From positions 1-64,000 of the forward strand of contig CAWAGF010000006.1 in the NCBI GenBank assembly GCA_963781675.1: a DNA stretch of 64,000 nt, read 5' to 3'. Of this stretch, positions 57,853 to 64,000 are shown piece by piece. Position 1 is the stretch's first letter; each line of letters opens with the position of its first letter. Under the pieces are notes generated by a model that worked only from the letters and a program-made list of their open reading frames with translations, ran no database searches and was not told where the DNA came from. Both the position numbers and the translations under genes were made by a program. This DNA comes from SCTD01 sp963781675. GTDB lineage: Bacteria; Actinomycetota; Actinomycetes; Mycobacteriales; SCTD01.

Positions 57853-59195
57853 GAGGTCGCACCGACCGACGCCCGGTCCTCGAGCTCGCCCCCGTGCAGC
57901 CTCATCAGCTCGGTCCGCGCGAACACCTGCTGGTAGGTCGCCGTCCGCTCCGCGCGACCGCGCCCGACGAAGCTGACGGCCCAGTGCAGCAGCGCGGTGA
58001 TGCGGTTCTTGAACGCCGTCAGGTAGAGCAGGTGCAGCGCGAGCCAGGCCACCCAGGCGATGAAGCCGCGCAGGTGCAGCCGGCCGATGCTGGCGACGGC
58101 GCGGAAGCGGGAGATGGTGGCCATCGAGCCCTTGTCGAAGTACTCGAAGTCCTTGCGCTCGGGGCGTCCCTTCGCGTCGGCCTTGATCTGCTTGGCCACG
58201 TGCTTGGCGCCCTGGATGGCGACGGGGGAGACGCCGGGCAGCCCGTCCAGGCCCATCATGTCGCCGATGACGAAGACCTCCGGGTGTCCCGGCAGGGACA
58301 GGTCGCGCTCGACGAGGACACGGCCGCTGCGGTCGAGCTCGGCGCCGGACTGCTCCGCGAGCTGCTTGCCGAGCGGGGAGGCGGCCACGCCGGCGGCCCA
58401 GATCTTGGTGCGCGCCTCGAGCCGGCGGGTGCCGCCCTCGCGGTCCTCCACGACGATCCCGTGGCGGTCCACGTCGACCACCTTGGCGCCGAGCTGCACC
58501 TCGACGCCCATCGCCTCGAGCTCGTTCTTGGCGTGCTCGGACAGCCGGTCGCCGAAGGTGCCGAGCACCTTGTCGGCGGCGTCCAGCAGCACCACGCGGG
58601 TGGTGGACGGGTCGAACGTGCGGAAGTTGCCCTTGAGCGTGCGGCGCGACAGCTCGGCGATCTGCCCGGCCATCTCGACGCCCGTCGGCCCGGCGCCGAC
58701 GACGACGAACGTCAGCCACGCGTCGAGCTCGAGCGGGTCGTCGGTCAGCTCGGCCATCTCGTACGCGCCGAAGATGCGGCCGCGCAGCTCGAGCGCGTCG
58801 TCGACCGACTTCATGCCGGGGGCGAACTCGGCGAACCGGTCGTTGCCGAAGTACGACTGGCCGGCGCCTGCCGCCACGACGAGCGAGTCGTACGGCGTGA
58901 CCGTCGTCCGGTCGACGATCGTGTGCGTCACCGTCCTCGCCTCGAGGTCGATCTGCTCGACGTTGCCGAGCAGCACGCGGGCGTTCTTCTGCCGCCGCAG
59001 GATGTCCCGCGTGGGCGGCGCGATCTCGCCCTCGGACAGGATCCCGGTGGCCACCTGGTAGAGCAGCGGCTGGAACAGGTGGTGCGACGTCCGGTCGACG
59101 ACGGTGACCTCGACGTCCGCGCGCCGCAGCGCCTTCGTCGCGAACAGCCCACCGAACCCGGACCCGATGACCACCACGCGGTGCTTGTCGCTCAT
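57798..59195 (-). CDS. ndh: Type II NADH dehydrogenase
   Basis: The 465-residue FAD protein passes electrons from NADH to quinone without pumping protons. It shows the FAD loop VVVIGSGFGGLFATKALRRA, HHLFQPLLYQVATGIL, the NADH loop FVVVGAGPTGVEMAGQIAEL, TKIWAAGVAASPLGK, and VFVIGDMMGLDGLPGVSPVA. The hydrophobic stretch LHLRGFIAWVAWLALHLLYL near the C-terminus is the membrane anchor found in actinobacterial Ndh. The start is ATG at 59195, with 80 bases to the divergent acyl-CoA dehydrogenase. Confidence 0.92.
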   Translation of the reverse strand: MSDKHRVVVIGSGFGGLFATKALRRADVEVTVVDRTSHHLFQPLLYQVATGILSEGEIAPPTRDILRRQKNARVLLGNVEQIDLEARTVTHTIVDRTTVTPYDSLVVAAGAGQSYFGNDRFAEFAPGMKSVDDALELRGRIFGAYEMAELTDDPLELDAWLTFVVVGAGPTGVEMAGQIAELSRRTLKGNFRTFDPSTTRVVLLDAADKVLGTFGDRLSEHAKNELEAMGVEVQLGAKVVDVDRHGIVVEDREGGTRRLEARTKIWAAGVAASPLGKQLAEQSGAELDRSGRVLVERDLSLPGHPEVFVIGDMMGLDGLPGVSPVAIQGAKHVAKQIKADAKGRPERKDFEYFDKGSMATISRFRAVASIGRLHLRGFIAWVAWLALHLLYLTAFKNRITALLHWAVSFVGRGRAERTATYQQVFARTELMRLHGGELEDRASVGATSQPVENLSVTRGSQGPPR

Positions 59196-59275
59196 GCCTG
59201 CTCCAACGTCGACGCGCCTGACGGGTGATCCTCCCGCCCCTGCGATGCTGACCACACCCTGCCCCGGAGGTCCAC

Positions 59276-60487
59276 GTGCGCGAGCCCGTCCTGCCCGAGC
59301 TGCTGCCTCCCTGGCGGACGCCCGGGCGCGCCGCCCTGCAGCAGGAGGCGCGCGACTTCGCGCGGGACGTGGTGCTGCCGCTGGCCGACGAGCTGGACCC
59401 GCAGAAGGCGGAGATGCCCCGCTCCCTGATCGACGCGATGGCCGACAGGGGCTGGTTCGGGATCACGGTCCCCGCCGAGCAGGGCGGCCTGGGGCTCGGC
59501 GTCTTCGAGTACTGCCTGGTGTCGGAGGAGCTGGCCCGCGCGTGGCTGAGCGTGGCGAGCATCCTGGCCCGCGGGCAGGGGCTCGGCACGCAGGTGGTGG
59601 ACGACGACCGGCGCGCCGAGCTGATGGCGCGCAGCGCGAAGGGGCGGTGGATCGGCTCCATCGCGCTGTCCGAGCCGACCGCGGGCTCGGACCTCGCCGG
59701 CGTGCAGACGCGGGCGGTGCGCGACGGCGACGACTGGGTGCTGACCGGCCGCAAGCGGTGGGCGGGCAATGCGCTGGCCGCTGACTTCGTCGAGGTGCTT
59801 GCGCGGGTGCGCGATCCCGAGGAGGGCGAGCCGCGCTCCGCCGGCCTCGAGCCGTTCCTCGTCGTCAAGGAGCCGGGCGCCTTCCCGGACGGGATGACCG
59901 GGCACGTCATCGACAAGATCGGCTACCACGGCTTCCTCACCTGGGAGCTGGACCTCGACGGCGTGCGGGTGCCGGACGCCGACCGGCTGACCGGCCTCTA
60001 CGGCGACGAGGGCGCGGACGCCGACGCGGGCGGCTTCGCCAGCGTGCAGCGCGGGCTCAACATCGCGCGGGTGCACACCGCGGCGCGTGCGGTCGGCGTC
60101 GCGCGCGCGGCCGTGGAGGACTGCACGACCTACCTGCAGGAGCGCGAGCAGTTCGGGCACCCGATCGGCGACTTCCAGGCGCTGCGCTTCGCGCTGGCCG
60201 ACATGCAGGCCGAGGTGACGCAGGCGCGCGCGTTCTGGCAGCAGGTCGCGCACCTGCTCGACTCCGGCGAGCCCGCCGAGCAGGAGTCCGCAGCCGTCAA
60301 GCTGCTCGCGACCGAGACGGCCGTACGGGTCACGAACGCGGCGATGCAGCTGCACGGCGGCAACGGCTACACGACCGAGCGGCGGGTGGAGCGGTACTGG
60401 CGGGACGCCCGCCTCACGACCATCTTCGAGGGGACCAGCGAGATCCAGCGCCGCATCATCAGCGACCGGGTGCTGCCGCGTGCGTGA
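59276..60487 (+). CDS. Acyl-CoA dehydrogenase
   Basis: The 403-residue FAD enzyme oxidises acyl-CoA at the alpha-beta carbons. It shows WFGITVPAEQGGLGLGVFEY, the FAD/substrate loop IALSEPTAGSDLAGVQTRAV, RKRWAGNALAADFVEVLARV, EREQFGHPIGDFQALRFALA, QLHGGNGYTTERRVERYWRD and TIFEGTSEIQRRIISDRVL, whose Glu is the usual catalytic base. Electron transfer to ETF is assumed. The GTG at 59276 has ggagg six bases before it. Its end overlaps the next gene by eight bases. Confidence 0.93.
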   Translation: MREPVLPELLPPWRTPGRAALQQEARDFARDVVLPLADELDPQKAEMPRSLIDAMADRGWFGITVPAEQGGLGLGVFEYCLVSEELARAWLSVASILARGQGLGTQVVDDDRRAELMARSAKGRWIGSIALSEPTAGSDLAGVQTRAVRDGDDWVLTGRKRWAGNALAADFVEVLARVRDPEEGEPRSAGLEPFLVVKEPGAFPDGMTGHVIDKIGYHGFLTWELDLDGVRVPDADRLTGLYGDEGADADAGGFASVQRGLNIARVHTAARAVGVARAAVEDCTTYLQEREQFGHPIGDFQALRFALADMQAEVTQARAFWQQVAHLLDSGEPAEQESAAVKLLATETAVRVTNAAMQLHGGNGYTTERRVERYWRDARLTTIFEGTSEIQRRIISDRVLPRA

Positions 60488-60998
60488 ACCGCTGCTGGCG
60501 GAGGTCCGACGGGCACGCACCTCCGACGTCCCCGGCATCCGGGCCCTGGTCGACGCCTACACCGGTGACCGGCGGCTGCTCGCCAAGGCGACGGTCAACC
60601 TGTACGAGGACGTGCAGGAGTTCTTCGTCGCGGTCGACGGCGAGCAGGTGGTCGGCTGCGGCGCGCTGCACGTCCTCTGGGAGGACCTCGCGGAGGTGCG
60701 CACGCTGGCCGTCGCGCAGGAGGCGCACGGCCGCGGCGTGGGCTCCGCGCTGCTGGAGCGGCTGGTCGAGAACGCCCGCGAGCTGGGGATCGGCCGGCTG
60801 TTCTGCCTGACCTTCGAGACGGCGTTCTTCGCCCGGCACGGCTTCGCCCCGATCGAGGAGATGGCCCTGGACCCCGACGTCCGCGCCGAGCTGCTGCAGT
60901 CGCCGGACGAGGGCGTGGCGGAGTTCCTCGACCTGGCCCGGGTCAAGCCGAACACCCTCGGCAACACGCGCATGCTCGCCGTCCTGGAACAACGGTGA
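60480..60998 (+). CDS. argA: N-acetylglutamate synthase-like GNAT (short ArgA type)
   Basis: The 172-residue GNAT enzyme is like the short actinobacterial ArgA (Rv2747 type) that makes N-acetylglutamate or N-acetylglutamine for arginine synthesis. It shows VRRARTSDVPGIRALVDAY, LYEDVQEFFVAVDGEQVVGC, GALHVLWEDLAEVRTLAVAQ, the acetyl-CoA loop HGRGVGSALLERLVENAREL, and FCLTFETAFFARHGFAPIEE. The kinase-like domain of long ArgA is absent, as in this group. The GTG at 60480 overlaps the dehydrogenase end. Confidence 0.85.
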   Translation: MREPLLAEVRRARTSDVPGIRALVDAYTGDRRLLAKATVNLYEDVQEFFVAVDGEQVVGCGALHVLWEDLAEVRTLAVAQEAHGRGVGSALLERLVENARELGIGRLFCLTFETAFFARHGFAPIEEMALDPDVRAELLQSPDEGVAEFLDLARVKPNTLGNTRMLAVLEQR

Positions 60999-61001
60999 CG
61001 C

Positions 61002-61032
61002 GGTAGCGTTGGTCATTGCACACGCAACTACC
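61002..61032. promoter_or_regulatory. Inverted repeat before second pirin gene
   Basis: GGTAGcGTTG ... CAACTACC is an interrupted inverted repeat with 13 bases between the arms, and inside it lies TTGC-acac-GCAA (61015-61026). It sits directly before the ribosome binding site (gaggag) of the pirin gene, where a MarR-type repressor could bind or an RNA hairpin could mask translation. The regulator is unknown. Confidence 0.35.
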
Positions 61033-61043
61033 GAGGAGCGCAC

Positions 61044-62042
61044 ATGCCCGCCGTGACCGCAGACACCCTGACCCTGGCCCGCGTCCCCAAGGCCGGGCTC
61101 GGCGACGTGGAGCGCCCCGTGCTGGGCGTCAGCACCGCGCCGCAGGGCTACGAGGGCGAGGGCTTCCCCGTCCGCCGTGCCTTCGCGGGCATCGCCCCGA
61201 AGCACCTCGACCCGTTCATCATGATGGACCAGATGGGCGAGGTGGAGTACGCGCCGGGCGAGCCCAAGGGCACCTCCTGGCACCCGCACCGCGGCTTCGA
61301 GACCGTGACCTACATCATGGACGGCGCCTTCCAGCACCAGGACAGCCACGGCGGCGGCGGCTTCATCCAGGACGGCGCGACGCAGTGGATGACCGCCGGC
61401 GGCGGGATCCTGCACATCGAGACGCCCCCGGTCGAGCTCGTGCAGAGCGGCGGCACGTTCCACGGCATCCAGCTCTGGGTCAACCTCCCGGGCAAGGACA
61501 AGATGACGGACCCGGCGTACCAGAACCTCGAGGGCGACGACGTCACGCTGCTCGCGTCGCACGACGCCGGCTCTCTGCTGCGGCTCATCGCCGGCGACCT
61601 GCCCACCGGCGACGGCGGGGTGGTGCGCGGCCCCGGCTCGACCCGCACGCCGATCACGCTGCTGCACGCCACCGTCACGCCCGGCTCGACGCTGTCGCTG
61701 CCGTGGAAGCCCGACTTCAACGCGCTGGTCTACGTGCTGTCCGGCGACGGCACGGTCGGCGCGGGTGCGGCCTTCGGCAAGGCGGCCCCGATCCGCACCG
61801 GGCAGACCGCCGTCCTCGGCGACGGCGACCGCATCACCATCTCGGCCGACGAGGTGCAGGACAGCCGGCACGGCGCGCTGGAGGTGCTCGTCCTGGGCGG
61901 CGAGCCGATCCGCGAGCCCGTCGCGCAGTACGGCCCGTTCGTCATGAACACCCGCGCCGAGCTGCAGCAGGCCGTCGAGGACTTCCAGGCGGGCCGCTTC
62001 GGGCAGATCCCGGCCGGCGCGCTCATGCCCCACACGGGCTGA
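61044..62042 (+). CDS. Pirin-family protein (second copy)
   Basis: The 332-residue bicupin of the longer pirin type has the metal residues in GTSWHPHRGFETVTYIMDGA and AFQHQDSHGGGGFIQDGATQ, and GGGILHIETPPVELV with the last His and Glu. GTFHGIQLWVNLPGKDKMTD follows. It differs widely from the other pirin at 47404-48318, so it is not a recent copy. An ATG start at 61044 is preceded by gaggagcgcac. An interrupted inverted repeat lies just upstream. Confidence 0.92.
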   Translation: MPAVTADTLTLARVPKAGLGDVERPVLGVSTAPQGYEGEGFPVRRAFAGIAPKHLDPFIMMDQMGEVEYAPGEPKGTSWHPHRGFETVTYIMDGAFQHQDSHGGGGFIQDGATQWMTAGGGILHIETPPVELVQSGGTFHGIQLWVNLPGKDKMTDPAYQNLEGDDVTLLASHDAGSLLRLIAGDLPTGDGGVVRGPGSTRTPITLLHATVTPGSTLSLPWKPDFNALVYVLSGDGTVGAGAAFGKAAPIRTGQTAVLGDGDRITISADEVQDSRHGALEVLVLGGEPIREPVAQYGPFVMNTRAELQQAVEDFQAGRFGQIPAGALMPHTG

Positions 62043-62043
62043 G

Positions 62044-62688
62044 CTACCGGCCCCGGTAGAGGGCGGCGGCCACCGAGGTCGCCAGGTTGAGGCTGCTGAC
62101 GCCGGGGCGCATCGGCAGCGCGAGCACGACGTCGGCGCGGGCCCGCAGGTCGGCGCCGACGCCGCCGCGCTCGCTGCCCACGACCAGCACCGCGTCCTGC
62201 GGCAGGGCGGCGTCGGGGTCGCCGTCGGCGTCCAGCACCACGACGGGTCCCGTCAGGTCCGCGGGGTCGACGCGCAGCACCGGCAGGGCGTAGTGCAGCC
62301 CGGCGCTGCCGCGCAGCACCGTCGGGTGCCACGGGTCCAGCTCGCCGACGAAGGCGACGCCGCTGGCCCCGGCGGCCGCGGCCACGCGGACGACCGCGCC
62401 GGCGTTGCCGGGGGAGCGCGGGCCGTCGAGCAGCACCAGCGGGCTCGTGCGCTGCCGCAGCGCGGACAGGTCGGGCTCCGGGCGCGCGCCGGTCGCCTCG
62501 ACCCCCGTGTGGTGGGCGACGTCGGCGACGGCCGCGCGCTCTCGCAGGGCGTCCAGCACGTCCGGCGCGAGCCGGTCCGCGAGGGCCAGCGCCGCGTCGA
62601 GCGACCGCACCCGGACGTCGGACACGAGCGCGGGGGCGAAGCGCAGCGCGTGCTTCACGCAGTGGAAGCCCTCGAGCGGCACGGTCAC
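62044..62688 (-). CDS. TrmH/SpoU-family RNA 2'-O-methyltransferase
   Basis: The 214-residue SPOUT methyltransferase has the three SpoU motifs: LLDGPRSPGNAGAVVRVAAA (motif 1), VLVVGSERGGVGADLRARAD (motif 2) and LPMRPGVSSLNLATSVAAAL (motif 3), which form the knot that binds S-adenosylmethionine. It methylates a ribose in tRNA or rRNA; the site cannot be told. The GTG at 62688 is the start. It ends two bases after the convergent pirin stop and lies on the same strand as the PAC2 gene. Confidence 0.88.
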   Translation of the reverse strand: MTVPLEGFHCVKHALRFAPALVSDVRVRSLDAALALADRLAPDVLDALRERAAVADVAHHTGVEATGARPEPDLSALRQRTSPLVLLDGPRSPGNAGAVVRVAAAAGASGVAFVGELDPWHPTVLRGSAGLHYALPVLRVDPADLTGPVVVLDADGDPDAALPQDAVLVVGSERGGVGADLRARADVVLALPMRPGVSSLNLATSVAAALYRGR

Positions 62689-62697
62689 GCGTCGAGG

Positions 62698-63609
62698 CTA
62701 GGAGCCGTCCTCCGCCTGCTCGGCGAGGAAGGCCTCCAGCTCGTCGCCCAGCTCCTCGGCCGTCGGCAGCGAGCCGCCCATCTGGGCGAGCAGGCTGCGG
62801 CCGGCGCCCGCCAGGTAGGCGTCGTACTGCCGCTCGAGCGCCTCGACCACGCCGCGCACCTCGTCGGACCCGCCCACGGTCTCCTCGACCTGCGTGCGGA
62901 CCTGCTCGGCGGACTCCTCCAGCGCCTCGGTCGTGAAGACGAGGCCGGACAGCAGCGCCACGCTGCCGAGCAGGGACAGAGCGGCCGGCGGGTACTCCGC
63001 CTCGGCGAGGTAGTGCGGCACCGCGACGGCGAAGCCGGCGGCGTCGTGACCGGCCTGCCCGAGGCGGAGCTCGAGCAGGTGCCCGGCGCTGGACGGCACC
63101 TGGACCGTGCCGACCCAGCGCTCGTAGCCGGCGACCGTCTCCGGCCGGGTGGCGTGCGCGATGACCCCGAGCGGCCGGGTGTGCGGGACGGCCATCGGGA
63201 TGCTGTTCATGCCGACGGTCGTCCGGACGCCGAGCTGCTCGACGAGCAGCCGGACGGCGGTGGTGAAGGCCTCCCACTGCACGTCCGGCTCCGGGCCGGC
63301 CAGCACCAGGAAGGGAGTCCCCTCCGCGTCGTGCGCGAGGTGGACGGCCAGCTGCGGGTCGGCGTAGTCGGCCCAGTGGTCCTCGTCGAAGGTCATCGCC
63401 GGCCGGCGCGCGCGGTAGTCGAGCAGCGCGTCGACGTCGAACGTCGCGACGACGCGGGAGCCGTGCGTGGCCAGCAGGTGCTCGCGGGCCAGGCGCTTGG
63501 CGCCGCCGGCGTCGACGAAGCCGTCGAGCGCCTGCACCAGGACGGGCTCGCCGAGCTCGGGCAGGTCGGGCTCCAGCGCGTAGAGGTCCTTGGGGTCGAG
63601 CCGTGGCAC
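62698..63609 (-). CDS. PAC2-family (proteasome assembly chaperone-like) protein
   Basis: The 303-residue protein of the PAC2 family begins RLDPKDLYALEPDLPELGEP and VLVQALDGFVDAGGAKRLAR, then VVATFDVDALLDYRARRPAM, FLVLAGPEPDVQWEAFTTAV and GMNSIPMAVPHTRPLGVIAH. The family is widespread in actinomycetes and shares a fold with archaeal/eukaryal proteasome assembly chaperones; the function in bacteria is unproven. The GTG at 63609 has a gggag seven bases before it. The frame is open further upstream into a DUF2203-like stretch, which I treat as separate. Confidence 0.85.
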   Translation of the reverse strand: MPRLDPKDLYALEPDLPELGEPVLVQALDGFVDAGGAKRLAREHLLATHGSRVVATFDVDALLDYRARRPAMTFDEDHWADYADPQLAVHLAHDAEGTPFLVLAGPEPDVQWEAFTTAVRLLVEQLGVRTTVGMNSIPMAVPHTRPLGVIAHATRPETVAGYERWVGTVQVPSSAGHLLELRLGQAGHDAAGFAVAVPHYLAEAEYPPAALSLLGSVALLSGLVFTTEALEESAEQVRTQVEETVGGSDEVRGVVEALERQYDAYLAGAGRSLLAQMGGSLPTAEELGDELEAFLAEQAEDGS

Positions 63610-63669
63610 GGGGGAGCTCCCTGCTGCAGAGGTGAGGTCGTCAGGGGGAACGTGGGGCGGCAGGGGGCT

Positions 63670-63771
63670 GTTCCGCGAGCCGGCGCCGGCCCGCACCGCG
63701 ACCAGCTCGGCGAGCGCGGGTCGCAGCTCGGCGAGCACCTGTTGCGCCTCCGCCACCGTGGACAGCCCCAT
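63670..63771 (-). pseudogene. DUF2203-like N-terminal fragment
   Basis: About 30 residues (STVAEAQQVLAELRPALAEL, VAVRAG) match the opening helices of DUF2203 proteins (f.tveEA..lLpeLrp.l..lv.lRa). The rest of that ~130-residue family is missing, and the frame runs into the PAC2 gene without a stop. It is probably a remnant, though an unusual N-terminal extension of the PAC2 protein is possible. Confidence 0.3.
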
Positions 63772-63824
63772 GCCGGCGACGCCAGGCGGCAGGAGTCCGG
63801 CCGCCGGGGGCGAACCCTCCCGGC

Positions 63825-64000
63825 ATGCGCACCCCTCTCCGCACGCTCCTGCTCGCCGCCGGCCTCGGCATCGTGGCTGCCGCCGTCCCCGGCTCGGCCG
63901 CGCCCGCCCCGCAGATCGTGGACGCGAAGGGCGACTCCTTCGACGGGAACGCCTCGCACGACGTGCAGTCTGTGCTCTTCAGCCGGACGTCCAAGGGCTT
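63825..64000 (+). CDS. Secreted protein, 3' partial
   Basis: The frame from ATG at 63825 gives 58 residues and runs off the right edge. It starts with a clear signal peptide: basic MRTPLR, then LLLAAGLGIVAAAVPGSAAP with a likely cut after an A-x-A. The mature part begins PQIVDAKGDSFDGNASHDVQ and SVLFSRTSKG. The available part is too short to assign a family; it may be a secreted beta-rich protein. Divergent from the DUF2203-like fragment. Confidence 0.65.
   Translation, partial: MRTPLRTLLLAAGLGIVAAAVPGSAAPAPQIVDAKGDSFDGNASHDVQSVLFSRTSKG

Overview
The window is very GC-rich, codes densely on both strands, and makes heavy use of GTG starts and ATGA/GTGA start-stop overlaps. Together with a DUF222/HNH (13E12-type) endonuclease, a furA-katG pair, an F420/PPOX oxidoreductase, a PAC2-family protein, DUF4192, DUF3037 and a MoaD/ThiS-like carrier, this indicates a high-GC Gram-positive actinomycete chromosome. 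Genus cannot be read from the sequence. I see no tRNA, rRNA, CRISPR array or insertion sequence. The only gene-poor stretch longer than 300 bases (1755-2149) holds a decayed aldo/keto reductase tail.

Layout. 1-2.7 kb: a NERD/UvrD-type helicase cut by the left edge, then a Uma2-family nuclease. 2.9-9.3 kb: small conserved proteins, a LigB-like ATP-dependent DNA ligase, a photolyase-like FAD protein with an unusual domain order, and a methyltransferase. 9.4-12.8 kb: katG and its Fur-type regulator, divergent from a yciO-type gene. 12.8-15.4 kb: a type VII secretion-style polymorphic toxin locus on the minus strand: an unknown small protein, an ESX-like small protein, a WXG/EndoU toxin, an immunity-like domain, an orphan EndoU module and a second immunity-like reading frame. 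15.5-36.6 kb: metabolism and transport (amidase, MpaB-type oxygenase, hydrolase, EamA and MFS transporters, Baeyer-Villiger-type monooxygenase, GGDEF protein, pseudouridine catabolism genes, DEAD-box helicase, cytochrome P450, pterin dehydratase). 36.7-49 kb: small regulators, a DsbA-like protein, DUF4192, the TldD/TldE protease pair with a large unknown partner, FmdB, thioesterase, pirin and two very small proteins. 49.2-55.8 kb: HrpA helicase, DUF4177, a HipA-like kinase coupled to DUF3037, and an HNH endonuclease. 56-64 kb: citrate synthase, 2H phosphoesterase, type II NADH dehydrogenase, acyl-CoA dehydrogenase, an N-acetylglutamate-synthase-like enzyme, a second pirin, a SpoU-type methyltransferase, a PAC2 protein and a secreted protein cut by the right edge.

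A feature that affects the whole annotation is that about 26 small indels, mostly single-base insertions and often duplications of a neighbouring base, split otherwise well-conserved genes, including housekeeping ones such as citrate synthase, HrpA and TldD. In almost every case removing one base restores the family's reading frame exactly. I treat these as probable assembly or sequencing errors and annotate such genes as single CDS spanning the shift. True fragments (aldo/keto reductase, helicase-associated domain, MgtC and DUF2203 remnants) are listed as pseudogenes.

The two most interesting loci are the EndoU toxin/immunity cassette with its orphan module (12811-15432) and the photolyase-like protein at 6896-8090, whose antenna-like domain follows the FAD domain and which carries four cysteines spaced like those of iron-sulfur photolyases.
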